Assembly: GCA_027579435.1 (NCBI GenBank)
Contig: JANBPK010000808.1
Coordinates: 248,001-312,000 of the forward strand
Direction of reading: 5' to 3'
DNA from: Candolleomyces eurysporus
Taxonomy: Eukaryota; Basidiomycota; Agaricomycetes; Agaricales; Psathyrellaceae
Length of the DNA stretch: 64,000 bases
The notes beneath the pieces are model-generated. The model ran no database searches. It was not told the DNA's origin and was given only the letters and a program-made list of their open reading frames with translations. Every line of letters starts with the position of its first letter. Positions within the stretch are counted from its first letter, which is position 1. The position numbers were made by a program, and so were the translations under genes. Shown in pieces: positions 22,080 through 33,500 of this stretch.

Positions 22080-23280
22080 TCAACCAAAGATCTTCATCTT
22101 TGACGTCCTGGGTTACCAATGTGTTAAGCACCATCCATTTGAACAAGTAGTTGGTGAGCACTCACCTCAAGCGCCAGAAGACGCCCACTAAAACAAGCCC
22201 AGGTGCCAGGGTGTAAACCAAGAAGCGGAGCGTCCAAGGAATCGCGCCCACCATCCAGTCAGACCATGCGCCTCCAAGATGGACTGTGGAAAAGAAGAGC
22301 GGGAATAGAATGTATCCTGATAGTCTGTTGTGGAGTGTATTCAACGTTCAATCTCCGAATCCCAACTTCTGGAAGAGAGACATACCGATGGTATTTCCAG
22401 AGCCCCTTGGCCTTCATGCCCCCTCCAAAGAGGGCACCGTTGAACCACACGCTCCCGGCACCTATGAATATCTGGAATAGCATCCAGAGGACGCAGGCCA
22501 CTCCGAATGTCTATTTGCGGAGTGTAAGCAACCATCCGGCAGAAACGGTGTCGATGGTTTGGTGGGTGGTTCTTACCGAATGCCAGGTCGTAAAATGTGG
22601 CTTTCCAAAGATATTCTTGTTATGCCAAATGGACCATGATCCCAGCAAGATAGACGGGAAGCCAAGGCAGAAGATGACGATCTGGTGTCTCGTGAGACCT
22701 GCCGCTTTGCCTCTCGGGTCCGCGAAGGAGGTTGGCTGAAGGGTGTAGATTCCTGTCAATGGTTGCAATCACAAAGTGCCGTTGTTAACACTACCCCCCC
22801 TAAGCGTTTGACCGGCTTGTACTGACCGTAGGTGATCAAGCTGAGGCCGAGTGTTTGTAGGAGAGGATGGGGCGCAAACCAGCCGAGCTTGGATGGGTTG
22901 TGGGTGAAGATGATAACCCAAGTGGACACTGTCAAGAACTAGCATGTGCACACGGCGTTCGAGGTCAGCAACATGAGGCGCCAGAGGGTCGCTACCGAAC
23001 GGGAGGACTCACCCCAACCGAAGCCTGTAACTCGCTTGTTAGTTATAGATCTAGAGGAGAGAGCGGGCCAAGCTTTGCTGGATGTACTTACGAGTGCAAT
23101 AGTTCCTGCAATTGAATCACCCCGGCCACGAGCCTCGTCCGCCGCTCTTGAGTTGGAGCCCATACCAGTAGCAGTGGGATCAGCGGGGGAAGCTGGCTGG
23201 TTCTCTTCGGAAAGCAAAGCCTGACGCGCCTCAATGTCCTCCGAATCTCGAGTTTCTCTGTCGGATTGGGGAACAGACAT
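22080..23280 (-). CDS. Cytochrome b561 domain protein (CYB561D2-like)
   Basis: This is a six-helix di-haem membrane protein of the kind that moves electrons across membranes from ascorbate or similar donors, often for ferric reduction. A soluble acidic N terminus (MSVPQSDRETRDSEDIEARQ) precedes the helices. Likely haem histidines occur in WFAPHPLLQTLG, GLTRHQIVIFCLG, NIFGKPHFTTWHSTFG and KGLWKYHRLSGY. KPHFTTWH is characteristic of the CYB561D group. Later helices are YILFPLFFSTVHLGGAW and LVYTLAPGLVLVGVFW. The end is uncertain. Splicing at an AG-GTGAGT donor near 22163 gives the tail TSKMKIFG and a stop at 22080; without splicing the stop is at 22162. I prefer the spliced form because the tail is basic and the sites are good. 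The physiological substrate is unknown. Confidence 0.85.
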
Positions 23281-23791
23281 TACCTACGCCTGAGCGTCGA
23301 GTGTTTGGCAGAAGAATAGGGAAACGATGGCTGCGCAACGATCGAAGGAGGGGACCTGGGGTAGCAATCACTGGCATCTCATTGGGCGTTCTGACCCACA
23401 CGGCCCTTTGGTAATGATTGATACGAATAACGCGATCGTCCTAGCGCTTATTGGGATAGCGCCGGCATCCTCGCAAGCAATTGGTAAGCTTGGAATTTTA
23501 ACATTCAACGTTCGTTTCGTTTCTGGTGAATACATTGCTACGTTACATGCGTGATATAATTGGCCGTACATTAATGCGAAAACACAAACAACTCCGTAAA
23601 TGTGAGCACCGAAAATAAGGTATTAAAGCGTTATCATCTTATGAAAAATTAGATCCACAACAGGAAGAGAAAAGAGAAAGACGGAGCAATCCAGTAGTAA
23701 GCATCGTTAGAATTAGGGTGATGAGAGAAGAAAGAAAAGTATCCCGAAAGCGTTTGAGGGAACATGGGAAGCAGAAATCCTCGGTTGTGTC
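23281..23791. other. Intergenic region, no gene seen
   Basis: This 511-base interval lies upstream of the b561-like gene and downstream of the epimerase-like gene, both on the minus strand. It presumably holds the b561 promoter and the epimerase terminator. A purine-rich tract (aagagaaaagagaaag, about 23665-23680) is the only notable feature. Confidence 0.35.
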
Positions 23792-25485
23792 CTACTCAAC
23801 GATCGGCCAAGAGCCCTCATCCTTCCATTTGTCCACGATCTCCTTAATGGCTTCGTGCGAGAACTTGGGGTGCTTCAGCTGATAGCCAAGGACCTCCTTG
23901 ATCTTCGTGTTGGGGAAAGCAACAACATGCTTATCCAAGGAGTACTTGTCCATATATCCAGTCAAAGGTGTACTGGTGATGGGTGGTTTGGAGTTTTGAA
24001 GCATCTCGGTCCAACCCGAGACGTGATGTTCGTTGATATCTTCCATATCGTCCATAAGTTTGAGAACAGTGCTCTCGACCAGGTTGAAAAATTCGAACGA
24101 TGTGCCAAAGAATGATGTAACGAGATCTCCCACGCTCACCAAGGTGTTGTTAGAATCGTCGGTCTAACGCAATACTTAGAGAAGATGCATGCGAGAAAGG
24201 CTTAATGATACGCACCAGATTGAACAAGGGGGCAACAGGGGTTTGTGTGGGAGGTGGGATGTCAGGATGTTCTTTTACAAAGGATTTGTCGTTATGGAAT
24301 TGGATAGGCACTCCAGCAGCGTCGTTGGCAGCCTTGCGCCCTGTCTTGGCCATCCACAGAGATGCAGTCCATGCAGCGGAAGCAACATCATCGATGTGAA
24401 TTGTGTTGTTCGCATTCTTGCCAGGCGACCACATGGACTTCATTGGTTTTTTCATATACCCATAAATGGAAGCCACATTGATTCCGGTGGCAACTGGATA
24501 AAAATGAGTATGAGTACCTTAAATTTGAGTGGGAAGTAAAAAGGAAAGACTCACTGATTCCATAAGGCGTGTAGGGTCCATAGACCAATCCAACCCGCAA
24601 AACAACAAGATTAAGGCTAGAAATGGGCTCAGAAATGGATCACGAACACAAGCTGCACGATACACCCACTCTTCAATTGCAGCTAATCCACGCAAAGTTT
24701 CGTGCCACCAAGTACCAAGTGTCCCCGCCGGTTTAGGGTTATCCGTCTCGAGGGAACCTTTCGAACTTGTCTCATAAAACGGTTGCTGAATTCTAACATA
24801 GGCCTTGACTCCCCGCCTCGCCGCCTCCAAACCGAGCATCCGCGCCACACCAAAAGTAGTGGTGTACTGAATCTGGAGAAAATTCGGCACTGGGAAAATC
24901 AAAATGGATCATCATGGGGGTGCACTTACCACCTCCGTTCTATCCGCCCTGACCTCTCCCGTGAAGTCGTACACATACTCAAACGCCGCATGTCCCTCGG
25001 GCGGTTCGAATGCTGAAGTGATGGCAGCTAGAAAGGGAGCAACGGTCAGGACGATCGCGGCGCGATCTTGTACCAAGGCAAACCCGATCGCACCTTCAAC
25101 GGTCAAATTGGCTTGTTTGTACTCGACTTGGGGCTTCTCGAGAATCTTGGGAAACTCTGAGCCAAGATATCTGGATGGTTGTCAATGAGATCTGGCTTGG
25201 GTTGAGGTGTGGGGCAGAACTGTACGTTGTAGCGGGGTGGACGGAATATTTGTCTACGATCCTGACATACTGGGGAGGGTCAGAGACATGAGATCCTAGA
25301 TTCAATGGTGCCCAACGTACAGAGACCAAGGGTTCACCATCGAGGGGGACGAGCAGGGCAGCGAGGGCCCTCGAACAAGTATTCAAACCACCTGTGGATC
25401 GTCGTCAAGCTGAGCAACGCGATGGGGGGGGCAATAAGAACATGCCAAATATAAGGACCGAGGGTTTCTGGGCAGATTCTGCCAT
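23792..25485 (-). CDS. NAD(P)-dependent epimerase/dehydratase-like SDR protein
   Basis: This is an extended short-chain dehydrogenase with an N-terminal Rossmann fold. Exon 1 (25446-25485) encodes MAESAQKPSVLIFG, and exon 2 continues GLNTCSRALAALLVPLDG. Together they make the nucleotide-binding VLIFGGLNTCSR. The next strand is LRIVDKYSVHPATTY, then SEFPKILEKPQVEYKQANLT. Later parts are GVARMLGLEAARRGVKAYVR, RVGLVYGPYTPYGI, NTIHIDDVASAAW and the C-terminal ITSTPLTGYMDKYSLDK. It ends DKWKDEGSWPIVE. The join between exons 1 and 2 requires a GC donor at 25445-25444. About six introns are present. Family members are common in fungi, but the substrate is generally unassigned, so I give none. Confidence 0.8.
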
Positions 25486-25575
25486 GGAGAACACTTGTAC
25501 TGAAGGAAGAGGAGAATCGTCGCTTCACCAGTTCATCACTACAACCAAAAGCTATCCTCCTTACGTAACACACTA

Positions 25576-26853
25576 CTACATATTGTCCCGCAGATACACG
25601 TAAACCGACGAAAAGTCTTTCCTCCCAAGTCCCGTCTTTTCCTCTGCCACCTGTTCATAAATATCCCGTGCAGCACGACCCAATGGCAGCGACGAATTTT
25701 GNTTTTTCAGCAATGTCCGTCGCCAAGCCCATGTCCTAGAACAGAGTCAGCAAACGCAGGCCCGGCATTCTAACCACAACGCACCTTGAGCATCAGGGCC
25801 GTTGCAAAGCCGCCCTCATAATTCTTCTCGCAAGGTGGTGCTTTATCCGGCAGAGCCGAAGGGACGGGGTTGTTTACAGACGACGACCAGCACGNCCCCC
25901 GTGCTGCTGTTGACCACGGAGGCCAGGACAGCCGGGTCCAGTCCAAGCTTCTGGCCCAGCAACATCGCTTCGGCTACTACAATTTGTTGAACGCCCAGAA
26001 TCAACTATGAAAGAAAAAAAAATTTATGAAGCACATGTGATAGTAGTACTCAATGCGGGTAACTCACATTGTTGCATATCTTAGCCCCGAGTCCCGCGCC
26101 TGAGTCTCCGCAGTGGATAATTCGGTGACCCATCAGCGTGAGGATCGGGCGGGCAGTGTTGAACGACTCTTCGGGACCTCCAACGAGGAATGAAAGCGTT
26201 CCGGCCTTAGCCCCTGTTACACCTGGACAAAAGGAACAAGAGGCAGGTTGGTTTGTGCATCGTCCGTCGCGGAAAAGAGAACCCGAAATGAAGCGTGTCG
26301 CATTACACACCTCCAGAAACAGGGGCGTCGACCATTTTGGAACCTTTGCTAGTGACGTCGTTCGCTACGGCCCTCGCGACGTCAACATCGAGCGTGGTGG
26401 AGTCGATGCACAGCGTTTCTTGCGCTGCTGCACGAGGCAGACTAGCCAATGCTGGAATAATCCGATTGTAATAAACGTCCTTCACTTGTGGGGACGATGG
26501 CAGCATAGTGACGATTGTCGCAGCGTTGATGGCGGCCCTAAACGGGATTAGTATCAGGAATGCGGGGTAGGGGAGCAGAGTGGACCCAAATACGAGTTTG
26601 CTGGCACTTACTCCTGTGGCGAATCAGCGATAGTGATATTGGCACCAGGGTGCTTCTGGATAAAGACGTCGCGGAAGGATTGGGATGCCTCTGGTACCAC
26701 GTCGCACACGACGAAATGAGTATCCTTGGACGCGGCGTACTGCTTTGAGAATAGGTTGGTGGCCATTTCATAGCCCATACGGCCGAGCCCGATGAAGCTC
26801 GTCGTCTTGGAGCGTTGAGCGAGAGACTGGTAGCATCGTAGAGAAGGTTTCAT
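25576..26853 (-). CDS. 3-hydroxyisobutyrate dehydrogenase (mitochondrial)
   Basis: This enzyme oxidises 3-hydroxyisobutyrate to methylmalonate semialdehyde in valine breakdown. The N terminus MKPSLRCYQSLAQRSK suits a mitochondrial presequence. The NAD-binding motif is TSFIGLGRMGYEMATNL. The substrate site is DAPVSGGVTGAKAGTLSFL. The catalytic lysine lies in GAGLGAKICNN. The helical C-terminal domain includes LILGVQQIVVAEAMLLGQKL and ends FSSVYVYLRDNM. Two single N bases, at 25702 and 25895, break the frame. Dropping each restores the conserved text (DIAEKQNSSLPLGRAARDIY and NSSTGACWSSSVNNPVPSA). The gene is therefore intact in all likelihood, not a pseudogene. Its end lies 90 bases upstream of the epimerase-like start on the same strand. 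Confidence 0.92.
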
Positions 26854-27231
26854 GGTCGATGTGGAAGTTCAGTTTGAGGGGAGAATCGGACGGCCTCTCG
26901 GTGTCGCATTCGGCTGCACTTGCACCGGATCTTGTCAGTGCCTCGCCATCACAAAGCTTGTCGCGTCCGAGTCGCTGCTTTGCGGCCTGAGTCCTTATTC
27001 TCTTCCTTTCCGCCACCTCCTTCCCAACAGCACCCCAATTGTCGATGACGATGCTTACAGCCTTGTGTGCAATTGTGCCAAGAATTGATTCCCACACACC
27101 ACCTCCATGACGACACTGGTTAGCGCTTTGAACACAATGAATCCGGACTCATCACTCCATATGGCTCCAATCCTTTCCATATAACAAGGATTGCGACAAA
27201 CTGGTAGCGTCACACCACAGAACCACCCAAC
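26854..27231. promoter_or_regulatory. Divergent promoter region, HIBADH / arrestin-like gene
   Basis: This 378-base region lies between two divergent starts. Open frames cross it on both strands, but none has family-like content. Repeated cgcc/cctcc and tccttt pyrimidine tracts precede the arrestin-like start. Confidence 0.35.
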
Positions 27232-28695
27232 ATGACCGTTGACTCCATCGTCTCTCCACTCGAACCTCCCCTGCCTGAATACGAATTAGACGAAACGCAA
27301 ACTTTGCCCACGTATTCAACACAGGCAAGAAGCACTGAGTGCTTGCTTCAGTTCGAACCTCCAAGACGAACAGGATGTCCCGCTTGCGAATGGATATTTG
27401 AGACGAAGTGCATGAAGGTGAACCTTGGGAGGAAAATATGGAAGCTCAACAGTCCAACCTATGGGTCGAACGGTGTCATTGACGGCTCCATTCAGTTCCC
27501 GGACTTGACGCATCCCCTCGACTCCCTACACGCCACAGTGAGTCCTAGAGTTTGGTAAATATAACTTCTCTAATTCTAACACTCCTTCAGATTGAAGGTC
27601 GTCTACGGATGGCCTGCCCAGAACGAAAGGGATCAATGGACGAGGGCACTTTGGTGTTCCTGAGATATACCGTTCCAGTAGAATATAACCCCGACCTACC
27701 GGAATCTACTTTCTCCATCCCCATTCCTCCCACCTTCCATCAAGCTGGCAAGAATATTCCATGTCCCCCATCCTTCTTCTTCGCCGAATCGAAGTATATC
27801 GTTGAAGTCTCTTACCAAATCCGCTTCGACGCTGTGTGGAAAACGAAACGAAAGCAAAAGCTAGAAAGCCGGATAGTCGGGTTTTACTACCTTCCAAAGA
27901 CAAGTCCAGTCATTCCACCGCTATGCATCCTTCCTCCTGCTTCCCGACATCGAGAGAACCCACCTCTGTTCCTTGAAGGTCCGGACAGAATGTCGTCCTT
28001 CCCTATACCACCCTCTTTCCATACCAATCGGACGCTTACTAAATGCCAAACGGAAACTTTGAAGCGTGTCAGCGATTCCGTCTACGTATGTCGTCTCGTA
28101 TCCACTACTTCCATGGTGATCTTATTGACGTGCTGTAGCTCTCGATACCCGTACCAGGAGTATTCACGGCTGGCCAAGAAATACCATTCATGATATCCCT
28201 CTCATTCAACGACGACCCATGCATGTCCGAACTCTTGTGCCAGAACATGGCTATCCATCTATTCAAACGCGTCGGGATCGTCGGACGGGGAGGACATGCC
28301 GACTCAGAGAGAAACAGCATCGTCTCGTCAGCGGTATTGAAAAAGAACTCGGGATGGGCGGAGGGTGTAGTCGTTATCAAAGGAAGCATTAGGGCTGGTG
28401 ATGCAGGTGCAGAGTGTAGTTGGAGTGTCTCGGGTTGTGCGTACGTAAAGGTAAGTACTTGTGCATGGCTACTATCCAGTCGATTGGAAGCTCATCCTCT
28501 GGTTGACAGTACGTGTTACGCGTGTCTATAAGCCCTCCCTCAACCTTGGTGAATCACATTCCAACTTTCGTGCATGAAGAAGAGCTCGGTATTTGCACTA
28601 GCAGTTGGGGTGTAGTCGACAGGGAGTTGGTATCTGGAGGTGGAAAGACCACTCCTGCGGTTGGCTTGTCGAGCTCGTTGAGGCGGATATACTAA
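27232..28695 (+). CDS. Arrestin-fold protein, lineage-specific
   Basis: The start is MTVDSIVSPLEPPLPEYELD and the protein ends GLSSSLRRIY. Three introns (about 27539-27591, 28087-28138 and 28452-28509) give roughly 420 residues. Two beta-rich halves suggest an arrestin fold. The N-terminal half has FLRYTVPVEYNPDLPESTFS, then FSIPIPPTFHQAGKNIPCPP and KYIVEVSYQIRF. The C-terminal half has LSIPVPGVFTAGQEIPFMIS followed by LCQNMAIHLFKRVGIV. The phrase 'phi-P-G-x-F-x-A-G-x-x-I-P' at the start of the second half resembles the opening strand of arrestin C domains. Arrestin-like proteins usually link membrane cargo to ubiquitin ligases, but I see no PPxY motif. Function is not assigned. Confidence 0.55.
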
Positions 28696-28947
28696 TCCGT
28701 TACTATGTAGTCTATACCTTATACTCCACTATACCTTTAGATCGTTTCTTACTGTAGCAGCTGTTAATATCCATGACACGTTACAAAGGACTCTTGAACT
28801 CTGTTCGGGATTCTTGTTGGCTCCATTGCGAATAAGGTGTTGACGTCATTAGGCCCCGGTACAAGGTCAATGTGATTGCCGGGTGTCAAACGCGCTAAAT
28901 TATAATTATAATCGCGTGGAATGATTCGGTCACGTCGTTGGTTGACC

Positions 28948-30427
28948 CGAGACTACAGCCATCGTACGAAGAAAAAAGCAGGCAGGTGGCAGCGACTCGC
29001 CCCAAGTGAGGCGTTCTGCTAGGATTAAAGCGCAACCCCCGGCTGAGCTCAAGGATGTCAAGCCGTCTGGTAGGTCTCGGAAGCGTCGTCGCGTGGCGCA
29101 AGACAGCCTCCAATGGTGATGGGATGAATGACATGTTACCCACAACGAGTTTACCTCGAACTGCTCGACGAGGTGCGCGCTTATTCCTCTTGTTTTATTG
29201 ATATTTGTCTTCGTTCGGACACTCACGTCCTCCCTACTAACCTTCGCCTGTCTAAGGCATGCCAGGTGTGCGGGTACCTAGACTCTGGCAGTCCTCTCCA
29301 ACTTTCCAGAGTCGCAAAAAACCTTCAGAGTGCGCCTCACGGGTTCAGAGCGGGCCGAGAGTCAATGGAACGTCGCTCTCAAGCGGTCAAAGGGCTCCCT
29401 CCGTGTCCAGCTGGCTTGCACGTCGTGCAATATGTCAAGCTGATGTTCTCAAATGAGTGTCTGGCATGCGTAATGTTCCTCCTTTATCCCTAATCGAGTG
29501 GTTGCCTGGATCTGTGTAGGAGTGCTGTCGGGATTTAGAACATAACCCGGAAATAAGCTTGTATTGCTTCTTGAACGTTTGGACGCAATTGTGTTTAGAG
29601 TGCGGCAAAGACCCGTCAGTGCACATCACGCCGCTTCGAATAGTATCATCTCTAATGCCTCTGTTAGGTTCAAGTCTCAGGAGCAGACCCCAGGAAGACC
29701 GCCTCTGTTTTGTTTCGCTCGCATCTAATTCCTTCGACTAATAAAGCTGTAGCAAAGAGTGGTGAAATACGGTCTGAATGTAAGTTCTACGGTTATTTGG
29801 CTCGACGAGCGTTGAAATAAACCATTTGTTTTGCGAACGGGTGTGCTCGATGCCATGTTGAGATAGCAGTCGCTTTTGCATGAGGAGCATAAATCCCGGA
29901 AGCACTTGCGGGCCGAAGGAGACGATTCAGCTTGGATGGAAGAGAAGTTGGCAGAACGGAAGGAAATTAACGATGTGAGTTTGAGCGATACAACAAGCGG
30001 GTTCTGTATCTTCCCCCACGCCTCGAAGGTATATGAGGGGAGAGCGGTGAGTCCGTCTGATATCATTGAGTTGATTCAAAAGAAGAAAATGCCGACCAAC
30101 TCTGGTTGATGATCGACCACACTCATGCCGAAGTGCGGAGAAAGAAAGATCGTAGAGTAATCTCGATTGAAATTTAAACGATATCGCCTGAGGAAGGACC
30201 ATGACGATTCAATCTTCTGTGTATCGTGTGGACAACAGGGCCTATGTCCGGAGCTTTTCGAGTCCCATGCAATTGAGTGACTACATTTAGTTGTGTAGCT
30301 GAAAATCAGACTGAACATCTCCCGTAGGGTTCATGAACCGACCAAGGAGGAAGCGAAGGAGGACAAAGCATCGGCTGTCCCTGATACACACTGGAAGGCG
30401 GGGCAAATCATAGATAATGGTTTGTGA
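28948..30427 (+). pseudogene. Decayed Agaricomycete F-box / zinc-finger protein gene
   Basis: Successive pieces of one protein family lie in order but in different frames. A basic N terminus (VRRSARIKAQPPAELK, GRSRKRRRVAQ) is near 28990-29100. A likely F-box start (VYLELLDEVRAYS) is near 29146. GSERAESQWNVALK (29343-29384) and then VKGLPPCPAGLHVVQYVKL match the usual W-x-x-A...GLPPCP segment of these proteins. A cysteine pair SNECLAC and LYCFLNVWTQLCLECGK follow. A charged helix EEHKSRKHLRAEGDDSAW begins near 29878. ADQLWLMIDHTHAEVRRKKD and the zinc finger CVSCGQQGLCPELFESHAIE are next, ending QIIDNGL near 30427. Frame changes are needed near 29340, 29385, 30090 and 30175. No N is present, so I favour real decay over consensus error. 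Confidence 0.6.
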
Positions 30428-30516
30428 ACGTTTAGTGTTGTTTCAACTTGAATAGATACTGTTCACTGAATTTTGGTAGTATATCAATCTATACATCAGA
30501 GTGGCCGACGAAGTGA

Positions 30517-33500
30517 TCAAGGAGAGAAAGGTTGAGAAGCTGGGATAATGCTAGTTAGGAATCCTGGGAGGAAACGCTCCATCCGTTCATGAGTAGTGGT
30601 CCACAACGTCTTTCGAACCTCATCCTGCTCCTCGCCTTCCGCTGGTGGGACCAAGATACCAGCCGCGTTCATCACAAGCAAGACGTTCTTGAGAGATTCA
30701 GGGACAGCCTCGTACTGGAAAAATGGCGACGGTTAGCTCGGATAGAGAAAATAGGGGACAGGGGCATAAAGGCGTACCAGTTGATCATTTTTATCGATGT
30801 TCATCAGGCGATCCAATAAATCGAGAATTTGAATCCAAAGCAAACGGAAGTCCGCTCGCACCTGGATGTCGCGCAATTCCAGGTGCATGAACGATTTGCA
30901 CAACAGAGCTGATGCACGAAGTCTCGTCTCTGGCATCCCCTGGGGGTCGCGCTGATAAACTTGCGGTTTCAGCAGCTCGTCGACCAACGGGAAGATGACT
31001 CGGTTGAAGAGACCCTCAACCTGGTTTTGTTCCGTTTTCTCAGGGGTGAGAGAGGGCGCGAGGAGGTTACGCTGTAACTGAGCGATTGCATGATGGCGGA
31101 TTTCTCGAGAGGCGTTGGTGGATTGATGTCCAAGCGAGATAAGCAAAGGCAAGACAAGATGCTTCCAAACATGAGAGTTAGGTGTTTGGGATCCTTCCAG
31201 CAGCCCTCCGAACAATTGCCTGTAAAGTCCTGACAAGAGGTCAATGGATTTTTTGCCGCGTTCTATGATAGGCGAGCTAATATCCTAGAATTAGATTCTT
31301 GTCGAGGATCAGTTGCCGACAACTCACTTTGCTGTTGTCAAAGGCTCAACTTTCCTCCTTTTCTGCTGATGAGCTTCTGCTAGGGTACCAGCAGCTGAGG
31401 CAAAGTCATCCAGCACATTGACGAGCCCAGCGAAATTATCCAGAGAGACCGCATTCCCGGGACCCTCTGAGGCCATTGTTGAAATGAGGTCGTAAGACAT
31501 CTTTGCTGCTTCCTCTTGAGACATTGTACAGCGAATGAGGGCGAAAACGAGGTTCCATTCTGTCTGTGACCTTTGATATAACGGAATTAGTTTGCGATCT
31601 GGGTGTCGATGTCTGGGTGAAGTACCTGACGATGTCCTTGTTGTCCCTAATAATGTGAATCAAGCCATCGACCACTTGCTCTCCAATGCCAGCGGAGTTC
31701 GCAACAGAAGGGTGCATCCTGGCCAAAAGATCAAATGAAACGTATAGTTGATCCCGGAGTGAAGGCTAGAAACTATCCTCAGAGGGTGAGGCTGGATCCA
31801 TGGAAAAGGCACATACCGACTGTGCGAGATAGGTGCAAACACGAAGGAGAGATACAACGACACGTTCAATCAACAGGATGCTGTACTGAGTTGAGGATGA
31901 CAAGAGGGCCGAGAGGTGCTCGAAAATGATTGGCCTGTTCGTGTTTGTTAGGCGAAGTCAAACTCATGAAAGAGAGCACTGACCATAATTCCTCAATATA
32001 CTGAGGAGCTTGGCAAGTAATACTGATCATCATTTCGAGCAAAAACACGGAAGCAGGGTCGTAAGGGAGCTTATAAGGTGGATCATCCAGGGACGTGAGG
32101 TTATCTTCTGTTTGCAACTTGAGTTTCGCAACGGCTCGCTCATGTGCGAGGGCTTCGAGTGCCCGAATGGCAGCGACGATGGCCTCGGAGTCCAGTTGTC
32201 TGTGGAACGGTGTTCAGATCGGAAATAGACATCAAGACAAACTTCACCGACACAATTTGGCTGTACAACTCATCTAAACGGCATGAAGTGATACAGTCGA
32301 TAGTGCACAGAGTGTTCTCCACGTCGGCATCTGTGGCATCCGGGACCTGGGGCTCGTTGCTATACGGGGTCATGAGGTATGAGGAGAGGGCGGAGAGGAG
32401 GCCACCTTCATTGCGCGGTTGCGGCTGCTGAGGCTGACTACCTCTTAGAGGAATCATAGTAAGGCCGCCCAGGAAATCTTGCATCTGTAGCATACGAGTC
32501 GGTAGCAGAGAGTGCAAGAAAAGGTTTTGGAACATCTCGAAAATCTGAGCGAGTCAGTGAGAAACGATCAACAAAAAAAACGATGAAGAGTATATTACCT
32601 GTGTCCAACCTTCGCGAAGTGCGTTGCCATTGCCATTGACAATATTGAAGAGCACAACAGCGGCCAGTTGTCCCTTGAAGTTAGTCCCAAACTCCACGGA
32701 TAATTTGGAAATGGTGACTGATTGCCCTTCAACCTCCACTACGGGGTAGTTTGGAATCTGAGAGGGTAGAGAATCCGACAGGAGGCCAGTCGCTTGTGAG
32801 AGAGAGACCACCACGAAGTCAAACACATCCGGAAGATTAAATCGCCTTGCAAGGGTAGCGCATTGTCGGAACCCTGCAATAGCTCTCTGAATGATGTAGT
32901 CGTCTTCAAACGTGATAAAAGCGTATGCAATGGTGGTGATAACCGGCTTCCAGACCGCCTTGAACATTTCCACATCGAATGCAGCAGTGTCGCATTCTAA
33001 GAAATCGCCTGCTTGCCGTGAACGCGCGAGGAGCTCCTTCCATGCATACTCGAAGCCGGCCTGGCCTCTATGTTCTTCGGGTAAAATGATTTCTCGCTTT
33101 CGAATGGAGTCGTAGATGTTTTGCTAACGCAATAATCAGACGGGATTCGACTCAACATACGGACAGTCTGTCTTACCACAAATTCCGGAGAGAAGTCACT
33201 TCTGTCGTTTACACCGCGAAGATTTCTCTGGTAGTCTTCGACGGTCATGCGTTTCTGCGATGTAAGAAATGTAAACGAACAACATCTAGCGATGAGCGCA
33301 AAGAACATACCCGAACTTGAGGGTTATGCAAATCGGTATTAAGCATGATCACTGAGTATGCAAGAACATAGACGGCATCTTCGCTTTTAATTTCCTCTAA
33401 ATTGTAGTGTTAGTGCTTGTTGCGGCGAATACACTAATAGACTGACCTGGCTCAGAGGCAAAGTATATCGACGCAAAGGTTTCTGTGATGCGTGCAATTT

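Noticed and set aside
25576..26853. HIBADH as a frameshifted pseudogene
   Set aside because: Both breaks coincide with an N at a homopolymer, and dropping the N restores conserved sequence on each side.
26768..27097. A 109-codon minus-strand frame upstream of HIBADH
   Set aside because: It overlaps the HIBADH start in another frame, shows no recognisable family features, and sits in the expected promoter.
28948..29493. An open frame of 121 codons on the plus strand read as an intact small gene
   Set aside because: Only parts match the F-box family, and the flanking frame carries other parts of the same family, so it is a piece of a larger broken gene.
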